Positions 23,725 through 32,754 are shown, numbered from the stretch's first letter. The stretch is DNA of 64,000 bases from Amycolatopsis lexingtonensis (GCF_014873755.1 NZ_JADBEG010000001.1:8902501-8966500); one strand, 5' to 3'. The notes: a model not told the origin generated them from the sequence alone. Numbers and translations are program-made.

Positions 23725-25094
23725 ACGACAGGATGCTGACCGCCAGTGAGCTCGTCGCCGCCTACGCGACCGGCGAGCTTTCGCCGATCGAGGCGACGCA
23801 GAACGCGCTGCAGGCCATCGAAGCCCGGGACGGCGAGTGCAACGCCTACTGCCTCGTCGACGCCGACCAGGCGCTGGAGCAGGCCAAGGCGTCCGAGATC
23901 CGCTGGCGGGACGGGAACCCGATCGGCTGGCTCGACGGCGTGCCCGCGTCGATCAAGGACATGTTCCTCACGCAGGGCTGGCCGACCGTCCGCGGCTCGC
24001 AGAGCATCAGCCCGGACCAGCCGTGGGACGTCGACAGCCCGGTCGCCGCGCGGATGCGCGAGGCGGGCCTGGTGCTGCTGGGCAAGACGACCACGCCCGA
24101 GATCGCGTGGAAGGGCGTCACGGACAGCCCGCTGTGCGGCATCACGCGCAACCCCGTCGACCCGTCCAAGACGGCCGGCGGGTCGAGCGGTGGCAGCGCC
24201 GCGGCGGTCGCGGCCGGGATGGGCGAACTGTCGGTCGGCACCGACGGCGGCGGCTCGGTGCGGATCCCGGCGTCGTTCTGCGGCATCGTCGGGCTCAAGC
24301 CGACGCACGGCCGCATCCCGCTGTACCCGGCGAGCCCGTTCGGGCCGCTCTCGCACGCCGGGCCGATGGCGCGCTCGGTGGACGACACCGCGCTGCTGCT
24401 GGACGTCCTGTCGATTCCGGACCACCGCGACCCGGCCGCGCTGGCGCCGCCGGTGGCGTCGTTCCGCGAGGCCGTCCGGCGGGACGTGCGCGGCCTGATC
24501 GCGGCGTTCTCGCCGACGCTCGGCTACGTCGACGTCGACCCGGAGGTGGCGGCGATCGTCGCCTCGGCGGTGTGCGCGCTGGGTGACGCGGGACTGCACA
24601 TCGAGGAGACCGACCCCGGTTTCGCGGACCCGAAACCGGCGTTCGACATCCTGTGGTCGTCGGGCGCGGCGAAGCTGCTCGGCACGTTCCCGCCGGGCTC
24701 GGAGGAGCGGACTGACCCGGGCCTGCGCAAGGTCTGGGAGCTCGGCAAGACGTGGAGCGCGAGCGACTACCTCGACGCGACGGCCGAACGCGCGGCGCTC
24801 GGCATCCTGATGGGCGAGTTCCACACGCGCTACGACGTGCTGATCACCCCGACCCTCCCGATCGCGGCGTTCGAGGCGGGCCACAACGTGCCGCCGGGCA
24901 GCGGGCTGAGCGAGTGGCCGGAGTGGACGCCGTTCACGTACCCGTTCAACATGACGCAGCAGCCGGCGATCAGCGTCCCGGCGGGGCGGACGTCGGAGGG
25001 GCTGCCGGTGGGCCTGCAGATCGTCGGCCCGCGTCACTCGGACGACCTCGTGCTCGCCGTCGCGAAGCTGCTGGAGGAAGTGCGGCCCTGGTGA
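23721..25094 (+). CDS. Amidase, amidase-signature family
   Basis: A 457-residue hydrolase with the Ser-cisSer-Lys triad: K79 in GVPASIKDMF, S155 in AGGSSGGSAAAVAAG and nucleophile S179 in DGGGSVRIPA. It cleaves a carboxamide to the acid and ammonia. Family members act on many amides and the sequence does not reveal which. The 4-nt overlap with the hydroxyacid dehydrogenase gene and the shared operator make it part of the catabolic regulon; it may perform the first step, releasing an acid that the aminotransferase, dehydrogenases and racemase-like proteins then use. Confidence 0.92.
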   Translation: MNDRMLTASELVAAYATGELSPIEATQNALQAIEARDGECNAYCLVDADQALEQAKASEIRWRDGNPIGWLDGVPASIKDMFLTQGWPTVRGSQSISPDQPWDVDSPVAARMREAGLVLLGKTTTPEIAWKGVTDSPLCGITRNPVDPSKTAGGSSGGSAAAVAAGMGELSVGTDGGGSVRIPASFCGIVGLKPTHGRIPLYPASPFGPLSHAGPMARSVDDTALLLDVLSIPDHRDPAALAPPVASFREAVRRDVRGLIAAFSPTLGYVDVDPEVAAIVASAVCALGDAGLHIEETDPGFADPKPAFDILWSSGAAKLLGTFPPGSEERTDPGLRKVWELGKTWSASDYLDATAERAALGILMGEFHTRYDVLITPTLPIAAFEAGHNVPPGSGLSEWPEWTPFTYPFNMTQQPAISVPAGRTSEGLPVGLQIVGPRHSDDLVLAVAKLLEEVRPW

Positions 25095-25150
25095 CCCCCT
25101 TAGGGTGAACCGGCGGCCGGAGCGGGGAAAGCTGTGCCACTGTCGGCCGG

Positions 25151-25408
25151 GTGAACGCTGAAGTCTGGCGCTACGAACGGGCCATCGCGACCACCGACGC
25201 GACCGGGCAGCCCGCCCGGGTCGTGGTCGGGCTGGTCGAGCAGGGCGACCGCTTGTCGGCGGCCCTGCGCGTGGACGACGGCAAAGCCGCTCTCGTACCC
25301 CTGGAAATGGGTGGCGAGCTGCTGAAGGCGCTGCGCGAGACCCTGGAGAGCTGGTGGCGTCTCGACGGCCGCCGTGACCTGGCCCCGGAGCCCCGCGCGA
25401 GCCGTTAA
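25151..25408 (+). CDS. Hypothetical 85-residue protein
   Basis: A small soluble protein starting at GTG 25151 (MNAEVWRYERAIATT) with high third-position G+C and a mixed alpha/beta look (ARVVVGLVEQGDRLSAALRVDDG, then LLKALRETLESWWRLDG). I do not recognise a family. It follows the amidase gene after 56 nt in the same direction but has its own spacing and may be separate. Its stop overlaps that of the convergent MFS gene by 4 nt. Confidence 0.62.
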   Translation: MNAEVWRYERAIATTDATGQPARVVVGLVEQGDRLSAALRVDDGKAALVPLEMGGELLKALRETLESWWRLDGRRDLAPEPRASR

Positions 25409-26631
25409 CCCAGGTCTGCCGGGCTCCGGCGCCGGCGGACCAGGCCACGCACCTGGGGGTTGACGGCTACGACCGCGGTCGCCGCGACGACCAGGGCCGC
25501 GCCCCCGAGGAGGGTCGCTTCGCGGCCGGCGTGCTCGGCCAGCGGGCCCGCGGCGATCTGGCCGAGCGGCATCGCGACGAACGAGCCGAGCATGTCGTAG
25601 GAGTACACCCGGGCGAGCTTCTCCGGCGGGATGTTCTCCTGCAGCGACACGTCCCACGCGACGGCGAACTGCTCGATCGCGACACCCGCGAGGAACATCG
25701 CGAGCAGCAGCGGCAGCAGGTACGGGGTCTCCCCGAGCGCGAGCATCGGCAAGGCATCGACCATGACGAGCGCGACGCCGATCAGGAGCATCCGCCGCGG
25801 CTGCCAGTGCGCCGCGATGACGCCGCCGAGCAGCGAACCGGCCGTCTGGACGGCCAGCGCGAGTCCCCAGCCGGTGCGGCCGAAGGTGTCGTCGGCGACC
25901 AGCGGGCCGATCACCAGCAGCGCGCCCGCGTTCACCGCGTTGACCACCATGAACTGCAGCACCACCAGCCACACCCACGACCGTGCGCGGAACTCCCGCC
26001 AGCCTTCGCCGAGTTCGGCGAGGGGACGGCTGCCGGGCACCCGTTCGCCGCGCGGCAGCCGGATCCGGCGGTACGCCAGCGCGGCGGCGAGGAACAGCAC
26101 GGCGTTGCCGCCGAGCGCCCAGCCGGACCCGGCGAAGGCGACCAGGATCCCGGCGAGCCCGGCCCCGGCGATGCGGCCGACGTTGGAGAGCAGCCGGACC
26201 AGCGCGTTCGCCTGCGCGAGCTGCGACGCCGGGACGGTCAACGGCGTCAGCGAGGCGGCGGCGGGGAGGGAGATCGCCGAGACCGCGCCGTTGACCAGGC
26301 TGAGCCCGACCAGCAGCGGGATGGACGCGAAGCCGCAGAGGACGCTCGCGGCGATGGTGGCCTGGGTAAGCGCGGCGGCGGTCTCGGTGCCCTGCAGGAT
26401 CACCGACCGCGGCAACCGGTCGGCCAGCATCCCGCCGAACAGCACGAGCAGCACGTTGGCCAGCGACCGCGCGCCGACGACGATGCCGAGGTCCACGGCC
26501 GAGCCGGTCAGGTCGACGACGGCGAAGGCGAGCGCGAAGGGCGCGACGGCGTTGGCGAAGTCGGCGAACGTCCGGCCGGTGACGAGGGCGCGGAAGCGGT
26601 CTTCGCGCAGCGGGGCGAGCAGTGGGATCAC
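25405..26631 (-). CDS. MFS transporter
   Basis: A 408-residue permease with about 12 hydrophobic segments. The loop after helix 2 carries the motif A remnant GGMLADRLPRSVIL, and helices are Ala/Gly/Val-rich as in the MFS exporter group related to enterobactin exporters and macrolide efflux proteins (PLREDRFRALVTGRTFADF at the N-terminus). It is the second gene after an ArsR-like regulator, 70 nt downstream of it, so the regulator probably controls the exporter. The substrate is unknown. Confidence 0.88.
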   Translation of the reverse strand: MIPLLAPLREDRFRALVTGRTFADFANAVAPFALAFAVVDLTGSAVDLGIVVGARSLANVLLVLFGGMLADRLPRSVILQGTETAAALTQATIAASVLCGFASIPLLVGLSLVNGAVSAISLPAAASLTPLTVPASQLAQANALVRLLSNVGRIAGAGLAGILVAFAGSGWALGGNAVLFLAAALAYRRIRLPRGERVPGSRPLAELGEGWREFRARSWVWLVVLQFMVVNAVNAGALLVIGPLVADDTFGRTGWGLALAVQTAGSLLGGVIAAHWQPRRMLLIGVALVMVDALPMLALGETPYLLPLLLAMFLAGVAIEQFAVAWDVSLQENIPPEKLARVYSYDMLGSFVAMPLGQIAAGPLAEHAGREATLLGGAALVVAATAVVAVNPQVRGLVRRRRSPADLG

Positions 26632-26701
26632 GGGACTGGTCCGATTCTGGGAGCGGGTGGTCGGGGATCGGGTGCGGAACAGTGGTTGCCGGACAGCGCG
26701 C

Positions 26702-27223
26702 TCATCGAGGCTCCGCCGAACCTGCCGTCAGCTCGAACAGGGCGACGCTCGCGCTGACCCGGACCGTGCCCGGCGTGCGGGGCGGCTGGGCCGCGTCGTG
26801 CAGCTCCCGGCTCAGCTCCGTCGCCTGCTTCAGCAACCGCGCCCACACCTCCGGGGCCACCCACAGCTCGGCGTCGGTCAGGGACGCCGGTCGCCGCCCG
26901 GCGCGCGAGTCCGCGCGGCGCAGCAGCTCCGTCGCGACCGCCTTCGTCAGCAGCCGCTCTTCGCCCGGGTCGCGGCTCGTGAGGCGCTTGCCCGACTCCG
27001 GGTCGTGCCGGTACCGCTTCGCGCGGCCGCCCCGGATCCGGACTTCCTCGGCCACCTCCAGCAGGCCCGCGTCGTGCAGGCGGCGGAAGTGGTAGCTGGT
27101 GTTCGCCTGCGTCTCGCCGAGTTCGCGCGCGGCTTCGGCGGCGCTCATCGCCGTACCCGTCAGGAGCGACAGGATGCGCATGCGGAGCGGGTGGGCCAGT
27201 ACCCGGAGGTGGTCGTGGGGCAT
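26702..27223 (-). CDS. ArsR-type winged-helix regulator
   Basis: A 173-residue protein with an N-terminal helix-turn-helix (LRVLAHPLRMRILSLLTGTAMSAAEAARELGETQANTSYHFRRLHDAGLLEVAEE, residues 5-60) of the HTH_20/ArsR type. No metal-binding cysteines are seen, so it is not a classical metal sensor. The C-terminal half is Ala/Arg-rich and helical and may bind a ligand. It precedes the MFS gene on the same strand and probably represses it. Confidence 0.87.
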   Translation of the reverse strand: MPHDHLRVLAHPLRMRILSLLTGTAMSAAEAARELGETQANTSYHFRRLHDAGLLEVAEEVRIRGGRAKRYRHDPESGKRLTSRDPGEERLLTKAVATELLRRADSRAGRRPASLTDAELWVAPEVWARLLKQATELSRELHDAAQPPRTPGTVRVSASVALFELTAGSAEPR

Positions 27224-27319
27224 GGGAGCAGTCTGCCACCACTGTCAAAGAGTTATTTGGGGGTTTCGTTGGCCGGGATGAGCGGTGCAGTGGTCCGATG
27301 TCTGTGCTGTGCTGGACGC

Positions 27320-28279
27320 ATGCGTACGACGATCTTGGGCCGCAGCGGCCTCGAAGTGTCGAAGATCGCCTTCGGCACCTGGCAGCTGGGCGGCGACTGG
27401 GGCGCGTTCGACGAGGACACCGCGTTCGCCGCGATCCACCACGCGCGCGACCTGGGCGTGAACTTCTTCGACACCGCGCAGGCCTACGGCCGCGGCCGCT
27501 CCGAGGTGCTGCTCGGACGTGCGCTCCGGCACGCGGACGACGTCGTCATCGCCACCAAGGGCGGCATCAACCCGCGCGCCGAACGGCCGCGCGACTCCCG
27601 CCGCGCGTGGCTGACCAAGGGGCTCGACGAGAGCCTGCGCAACCTCGGCGTCGAGCACATCGACCTCTACCAGGTGCACTGGCCGGACCCGGACACGCCG
27701 GCCGCGGAGGTCGCCGGGCTGCTGCAGGAGTTCGTCGACGCCGGGAAGGTCCGGCACGTCGGCGTCTCCAACTACACCGCGGAACAGCTACGCGCCTTCG
27801 ACAGGACGCGGCCGGTCGAGACGCTCCAGCCGCCGTACCACCTGTTCCGGCGCGGCCTCGAGACCGATCCGCTGCCGTACGCCCGCGAGCACGACATCGG
27901 CGTCTTCGTCTACAGCCCGCTCGGCAGCGGCCTGCTCACCGGCGCGCTCACCCCGGACACGACGTTCGAGGCCACTGACTGGCGCTCGAAGTCCAGCGCC
28001 TTCCAGGGTGACAACCTGCGCCGGAACCTGAAGATCGTCGACGAGCTCAAGGCGTTCGCCACGCAGCGCGGCCTCGAAGTCGGGCAGCTCGCCATCGCCT
28101 GGGCGCTCGCCCGGCCCGGAGTGCACGCCGCCATCGTGGGCGCGCGCAGACCGGCGCACATCGAGGCGAGCATCGCCGCCGCCGATGTCGTGCTGACATC
28201 GGATGACTTGGCCGAGATCGACCGGATCGCCGCCGACGCCGTCCAGGTGGCCGGGGCCGCTCCCGAGGGCATCGTCTAG
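27320..28279 (+). CDS. Aldo/keto reductase
   Basis: A 319-residue oxidoreductase of a different branch from the one at 13670. It begins MRTTILGRSGLEVSKIAFGTWQLGGDWG. The tetrad is formed by Asp/Tyr in FFDTAQAYGRGRSE, Lys in VVIATKGGI and His in YQVHWPDPDTP; the C-terminal NADP site reads AAIVGARRPAHIEAS. ATG 27320 was chosen by this start. It is divergent from the ArsR-like gene and converges on pqqB with a 4-nt overlap. The substrate is unknown. Confidence 0.91.
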   Translation: MRTTILGRSGLEVSKIAFGTWQLGGDWGAFDEDTAFAAIHHARDLGVNFFDTAQAYGRGRSEVLLGRALRHADDVVIATKGGINPRAERPRDSRRAWLTKGLDESLRNLGVEHIDLYQVHWPDPDTPAAEVAGLLQEFVDAGKVRHVGVSNYTAEQLRAFDRTRPVETLQPPYHLFRRGLETDPLPYAREHDIGVFVYSPLGSGLLTGALTPDTTFEATDWRSKSSAFQGDNLRRNLKIVDELKAFATQRGLEVGQLAIAWALARPGVHAAIVGARRPAHIEASIAAADVVLTSDDLAEIDRIAADAVQVAGAAPEGIV

Positions 28280-29103
28280 AGCGAAAACTCCGTGCCGTCC
28301 GGAGGCAGCAGGGCACCCGCGGCACGCGCGGCGGCGTGCTCCGCGGACGCCGGGTCCAGCACCGGGTTCGTGTTGTTGAGGTGGGTGAACGCCCAGGGCC
28401 GCCCGGCGATCCGGGCCAGGCTCGCGGTGATCGGCAGGTGCCCCATCGCGAGCTGGTCCGGTCCGCCGACGCCGGCCATTTCGTCCGGCGCGTAGAACGT
28501 CCCGTCCAGCAGGACGAGGTCCGCGTCCGCGACGAACGCGTCGAAGCCGGCGGGCCAGCTCTTCAGGCAGGGCGCGTAGACCAGCACGCCGCCGGTCGCG
28601 CGGTCCTCGATCCGGTAGGCGACCACCCACGGGCCGGTTTCGGTGGCGGAAACGTACTTCGGCTTCTTGTCGCTCACCGGCAGCACCCGGACCCGCAGCC
28701 CCGGCAGGTCCGCCGGGGGAGACCACGTCCAGCCGCCGTAGCCGTCGACGATCTCGCGGAACGGGGTCAGCGCCCGCAGCACCGCGTCCGGCGCCCACAC
28801 CGGGAGCCCGCCCGCCTCGCGGAGCATCAGCAGGCCGAGCGAATGGTCGAGTTCGGCGTCGGTGAGCAGCACCCCGCGCAGCGGGATGTCCCGCGGGCCC
28901 GGTCCGGCGCGCAGCGCGGGCGTCCCGAGGATCTGCGCGCGGATGTCCGGCGAGCAGTTGAGCAGGAACCAGCCGTCGCCGTCCGCGCTGATCGCGACGC
29001 AGTCCTGCGTGCGCGGCGGCAGCCCGGCCGTGCACAGGCGGCACGCGCAGTTCCACTGCGGACAACCGCCGCCCGCCGCGGTGCCGAGCAGGATCACCTT
29101 CAC
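28276..29103 (-). CDS. pqqB: PqqB, PQQ biosynthesis metallo-hydrolase
   Basis: A 275-residue metallo-beta-lactamase-fold protein. The N-terminus VKVILLGTAAGGGCPQWNCACRLC is the PqqB signature including its Cys motif, and TDAELDHSLGLLMLREA replaces the usual zinc loop. PqqB acts in the late steps of pyrroloquinoline quinone synthesis, probably as an oxygenase on the cross-linked Glu-Tyr product. GTG 29103 overlaps the pqqE stop by 4 nt. It is the last gene of the operon here, an unusual position compared with the common pqqABCDE order. Confidence 0.95.
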   Translation of the reverse strand: MKVILLGTAAGGGCPQWNCACRLCTAGLPPRTQDCVAISADGDGWFLLNCSPDIRAQILGTPALRAGPGPRDIPLRGVLLTDAELDHSLGLLMLREAGGLPVWAPDAVLRALTPFREIVDGYGGWTWSPPADLPGLRVRVLPVSDKKPKYVSATETGPWVVAYRIEDRATGGVLVYAPCLKSWPAGFDAFVADADLVLLDGTFYAPDEMAGVGGPDQLAMGHLPITASLARIAGRPWAFTHLNNTNPVLDPASAEHAAARAAGALLPPDGTEFSL

Positions 29104-30164
29104 CGGCGCATCACCATGTCCGCGACCGGAGGCCGGCTGAGCACCAGGTCGACGACGTCCCGCCGCGGCGACCGCGAGCACACCGGGTCGGTCGCCGCCG
29201 CGTCGCCGGTGAGCAGGAACGCCTGGCAGCGGCAGCCGCCGAAGTCGAGGCCGCGGCGGTCGCAGGTGCGGCACGGCTCGGTCATCCAGTCCTCGCCGCG
29301 GTAGGCGTTGAACGACTCCGAGCGGTACCAGATGTCGGCCAGCGACGTGTCCCGCACCGAGGACAACCGCAGGGTGGAGATCGCCGACGCCGCCGGGCAC
29401 GGCAGCACGGTCCCGTCCGGTGCCACGGTCAGCTGCCGCGCACCCCAGCCGTACATGCACGGCTTCGGGTACGCCTCGTGGTAGTCCGCGACGACGTACA
29501 CGATCTCCATGGTGCCGCGCAGCCGTGCGACGGCCGCGCGCACGATCGGCTCGGCGATGGCGAGCTGCTCGGCCGTCGGCATCAGCGCGTCTCGGTTGCG
29601 CAGTGCCCAGCCGTAGTACTGGGTGTTCGCGAGCTCCAGGCGGTCCGCGCCGATCCGCTCGGCCAGTTCGATGATCCCGGCGAGCTGGTCGTGGTTGCGC
29701 CGGTGCAGGACGACGTTGAGCGACAGCGGCAGTCCGGCGGCCTTGACCGCGGCGGCCGCGGCGAGCTTGTGGTCGAACGCCCGCGCGCCGGCCAGTTCGT
29801 CGGAACGCTCCCGTATCGACCCCTGTGCGGACAGCTGGACGTGCGCCAGTCCGCGCTCGACGAGTCCGGACAGCCGCGCGGACGTCAGCCCGAGTCCGGA
29901 CGTGACCAGGTTGACGTAGCAGCCGAGCGAACTCGCGTGCGCCACCAGCTCGGGCAGGTCCGGGCGGAGCAGGGGTTCGCCGCCGGACATGTGCACCTGC
30001 AGCACGCCCAGCTCGCGTGCCTGGGACAGCACCGACAGCCAGTCCGCGGTGGACAGTTCGGCGTCCCGCTTGGTCAGCTCCAGCGGGTTGGAGCAATAAG
30101 GACAGTGCAGCGGGCAGCGGTGCGTCAGCTCGGCGAGCAGGCCCAGCGGCGGGGTCACGTCCAT
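29100..30164 (-). CDS. pqqE: PqqE, radical SAM peptide cyclase
   Basis: A 354-residue radical SAM enzyme that joins the Glu and Tyr side chains of PqqA. The iron-sulfur site is CPLHCPYC near residue 20, followed by HMSGGEPLLRPDL. The C-terminal SPASM domain supplies further cysteines (KPCMYGWG, VLPCPAA, EPCRTCDRRG, FGGCRCQAF). ATG 30164 gives the standard start MDVTPPLGLLAELTHR; it overlaps the pqqD 3' end by 10 nt. The neighbours pqqA, C, D and B confirm the assignment. Confidence 0.97.
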   Translation of the reverse strand: MDVTPPLGLLAELTHRCPLHCPYCSNPLELTKRDAELSTADWLSVLSQARELGVLQVHMSGGEPLLRPDLPELVAHASSLGCYVNLVTSGLGLTSARLSGLVERGLAHVQLSAQGSIRERSDELAGARAFDHKLAAAAAVKAAGLPLSLNVVLHRRNHDQLAGIIELAERIGADRLELANTQYYGWALRNRDALMPTAEQLAIAEPIVRAAVARLRGTMEIVYVVADYHEAYPKPCMYGWGARQLTVAPDGTVLPCPAASAISTLRLSSVRDTSLADIWYRSESFNAYRGEDWMTEPCRTCDRRGLDFGGCRCQAFLLTGDAAATDPVCSRSPRRDVVDLVLSRPPVADMVMRR

Positions 30165-30421
30165 GCGACGACCCGCCGTTCGCCCAGCCGCGCCAAGACG
30201 TCGAGGACGTCCTGCTCGCGGACGCCGGTGTAGCGCTGCTCCAGCACCGCGGTGATGTCCGTGACGGTCCGGGCGCCGTCGCAGAGTTCGAGCACCGCGG
30301 CCGCGGTGGCGTTCGGCACGAGGACGCCTTCCGGGAACAGCAGCACGTGTGTTTCCCGGACGTGGTCGAACGACAATCGGACACCCCGCCGGAGCTGCGG
30401 CACCGCGCTCGCCGTGATCAC
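30155..30421 (-). CDS. pqqD: PqqD, PqqA peptide chaperone
   Basis: An 88-residue RiPP-recognition-element protein that presents PqqA to PqqE. Typical blocks are LRRGVRLSFDHVRETHVLLFPEGVLVPNATAAAVLELCDG and VLARLGERRVV. GTG 30421 overlaps the pqqC stop (GTGA), and the 3' end runs 10 nt into pqqE. It is a free-standing PqqD, not fused to PqqC as in some bacteria. Confidence 0.95.
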   Translation of the reverse strand: MITASAVPQLRRGVRLSFDHVRETHVLLFPEGVLVPNATAAAVLELCDGARTVTDITAVLEQRYTGVREQDVLDVLARLGERRVVAWT

Positions 30422-31107
30422 CGCGCCGCCCGTTCGACGGCGTCCAGCATGGACCACAGGACATCGCACTTGAACGACAGTGCGGCGATCGCCCGGTCCT
30501 GCTGCTCGCGCGTCACGCAGTGGCGGACGACGATGTCGAGCGTGTCCTTGCCTTCGCCGGCGACCTTGTCGATGCGGTTGGTGAAGTAGGCGAGGTCCGC
30601 GGGCGCGATCCACGAGTAGTGCGCGAGCATGTCCGCGACGCGCTGCCGCATCAGGTGGCCGGCGAACATCTCGGTCAGTCCGGAAGCGACCGCTTCCCAC
30701 CACGGCTTCGTGCGCGCGAAAGTCACGTACGCGTCGACGGCGAACCGGACCCCGGGGGCGACGTGCCGCTCGTCGAGCACCTCTTCGCGGTCGAGGCCGA
30801 CCGCTTCGCAGAGCCGCAGCCAGCGTTCGGTTCCGCTGCTGCCGGCGCTCGTCCCGTCGTGGTAGACGATCCGGTCGAGCCACTGGCGCCGGATCTCCGG
30901 CAGCGGGCAGTTGCTGATGATCGCCGCGTCCTTCTGCGGCAGCACCTGCTGGTAGTACCAGCGGTTCGCGGCCCAGGTCCGCAGTTCGTGCGCGTCGAGC
31001 TCGCCCGCGTGCAGCCGGTGGTGGAACGGGTGCGCGCCCCAGTACCGGTGCGAAAGACCGCGCAGGGCCACGATGAACGCGCTTTCCGCGAGCGGCTCGA
31101 CGGGCAC
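30418..31107 (-). CDS. pqqC: PqqC, pyrroloquinoline-quinone synthase
   Basis: A 229-residue all-helical oxidase that carries out the last ring closure and oxidation to PQQ. HPFHHRLHAGELDAHELRTWAANRWYYQQVLPQKDAAIISNCP is the family signature, with the substrate-binding His/Arg/Tyr cluster; the later block reads LTEMFAGHLMRQRVADMLAHYSWI. GTG 31107 begins 1 nt after the pqqA stop. It is somewhat shorter than the roughly 250-residue proteobacterial enzymes. Confidence 0.96.
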   Translation of the reverse strand: MPVEPLAESAFIVALRGLSHRYWGAHPFHHRLHAGELDAHELRTWAANRWYYQQVLPQKDAAIISNCPLPEIRRQWLDRIVYHDGTSAGSSGTERWLRLCEAVGLDREEVLDERHVAPGVRFAVDAYVTFARTKPWWEAVASGLTEMFAGHLMRQRVADMLAHYSWIAPADLAYFTNRIDKVAGEGKDTLDIVVRHCVTREQQDRAIAALSFKCDVLWSMLDAVERAAR

Positions 31108-31108
31108 G

Positions 31109-31195
31109 TCAGTCCGCCATGCGAGCCGCGTAGGCGGTGACCTCCATGGGGGTTTCGTATTCGACGAAGTCGGGAGTCGTCCACACCTCGGTCAT
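31109..31195 (-). CDS. pqqA: PqqA, PQQ precursor peptide
   Basis: A 28-residue peptide beginning MTEVWTTPDFVEYETP. The cross-linked pair of the PqqA family is present as E18-V-T-A-Y22, the required Glu-x3-Tyr spacing. ATG 31195 has AGGAGCAGGAA just upstream. It is the first gene of a five-gene operon and its carbons become PQQ, so its high expression would need the good ribosome site. This gene is too short for routine gene callers. Confidence 0.95.
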   Translation of the reverse strand: MTEVWTTPDFVEYETPMEVTAYAARMAD

Positions 31196-31322
31196 TTTCC
31201 TGCTCCTCTCCCGGGAACTGATCGCCGTCACGGTAAGAGCGCGGCCGACCGGCTGGCCAGGGTTTGGCCCGGAGGTTCGGAAAGTTTCCTTCCGATGGCG
31301 CAGTGCGGTGCCGGTCAGCGGG

Positions 31323-32687
31323 CTACCGGACCGCCGCTTCCAGTTCGACCAGCGCCGTGTCGAGGTGCGTCAGGATCCGCTGCAGGTGCGGCACGCTCCG
31401 GCGGCAGCCGGTGACGCCGAAGTCGAGGTTGTCGCCGTTGCTGGTCAGCGTGATGTTCACGGCCTGGCCGTCGAGCAGCACCGACGCCGGGTAGATGCCG
31501 TCGAGCTGGGCGCCGTTCCAGTACATCTGCTTGCGCGGCCCGGGCACGTTCGAGATCACCAGGTTGAACGGCGGCCGCGTGTTGTTGACGACGCCCGGGA
31601 TCGGCGAGACGCCGAGCTGCGCGACGTTAACCGCCGATAACAACAGTGTCTGCAACGGCGTCAGTTCCGAGAACAGCCGCTTGCCGTTGCGCATCGACTG
31701 GTGGATCGTGACGAGCCGCTTGCCCGCGTCCGGCAGGTCGGTGGCGAGGTTGCACAGCAGCGCACCGATGTTGTTGCCCGCCGCTTCGCCGGGATCGTTC
31801 TGGCGTCGCAACGACACCGGCACCATCGCGACGAGCGGCGCGTCCGGCAGCGCGCGCTGCTCGATGAGGTAGTCCCGCAGCGCGCCGGAGCACATCGCGA
31901 GCACGACGTCGTTGCGCGACACCCCGCCGGCGGTCGCCACCTTCCGGACCCGCTCCAGCGACCACGACTGCGCCGCGAACCGGCGCGCGCCGCCGATCGG
32001 CACGTTGAGCATCGTGCGCGGTGCCTGTCCGGGCAGCGTTAACGTGTGTTCACCGAACGCTTCGCGCGCGACCTTCATCGCGGCCGGCGCGAGGCTCGCG
32101 AGCTGGTTGGCGGTCTTGCCCGCGGTCTGCAGGAACGAGCGCGGGCGCTTGACGCGGCCTTCGCCGGGCTTGCGCCGGCTGCCCCACCACGGCGGGCAAT
32201 CCAGGTCCGCGGGGTCGTCCGAGAGCGTGCCCTGCAGCTGGCGCAGCGCGGAGACGCCGTCCATCAGCGCGTGGTGGACCTTGGTGTAGACGGCGAACCG
32301 CCCGTCGGCGAGACCTTCGATGAGGTGGGTCTCCCAGAGCGGCCGGTGCCGGTCGAGCAGGGTGCTGTGCCAGCGGCTGGTGAGTTCCAGCAGTTCGCGG
32401 ACCCGGCCCGGCTGGGGCAGCGCGGAGTGCCGGAAGTGGTAGTCGAGTTCGAGGTCGGCGTCGGTCGACCAGGCCACGTGTCCCATCGTGTTGACCGGAC
32501 GGGCCGGGCGGCGCCGGAACACCGAGCGCATGTTGTCGGACTCGAGCAGGTTCCGGCGGATGTCGCGCAGGTAGTCCGGCCCGGCGCCGTCGGGTTTCTT
32601 GAACAGCTGCAGACCGCCCACGTGCATCGGATGCTCGCGCGTTTCGACGAGGAGGAACATCGAGTCGGTCACGGGCATCATCGCCAT
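31323..32687 (-). CDS. WS/DGAT wax ester synthase / diacylglycerol O-acyltransferase
   Basis: A 454-residue actinobacterial acyltransferase. The catalytic HHxxxDG motif is H138-H139-A-L-M-D143-G144, and the conserved NVPGP motif occurs in LVISNVPGPRKQMYWNG near residue 380. It begins with MPVTDSMFLLVETREHPMHVGGLQLF, as usual for the family. It transfers acyl-CoA chains to diacylglycerol or fatty alcohols for storage lipid. Of the possible starts, 32687 has a GGAAGG site upstream. The 127-nt gap to pqqA shows no clear link to PQQ synthesis. Confidence 0.94.
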   Translation of the reverse strand: MAMMPVTDSMFLLVETREHPMHVGGLQLFKKPDGAGPDYLRDIRRNLLESDNMRSVFRRRPARPVNTMGHVAWSTDADLELDYHFRHSALPQPGRVRELLELTSRWHSTLLDRHRPLWETHLIEGLADGRFAVYTKVHHALMDGVSALRQLQGTLSDDPADLDCPPWWGSRRKPGEGRVKRPRSFLQTAGKTANQLASLAPAAMKVAREAFGEHTLTLPGQAPRTMLNVPIGGARRFAAQSWSLERVRKVATAGGVSRNDVVLAMCSGALRDYLIEQRALPDAPLVAMVPVSLRRQNDPGEAAGNNIGALLCNLATDLPDAGKRLVTIHQSMRNGKRLFSELTPLQTLLLSAVNVAQLGVSPIPGVVNNTRPPFNLVISNVPGPRKQMYWNGAQLDGIYPASVLLDGQAVNITLTSNGDNLDFGVTGCRRSVPHLQRILTHLDTALVELEAAVR

Positions 32688-32754
32688 CGGGCATCACCTT
32701 CCGCACTCGGCAGGCCGACTCTACGCGCTCGGCCGCCGTGGGTGGATCACGTTC

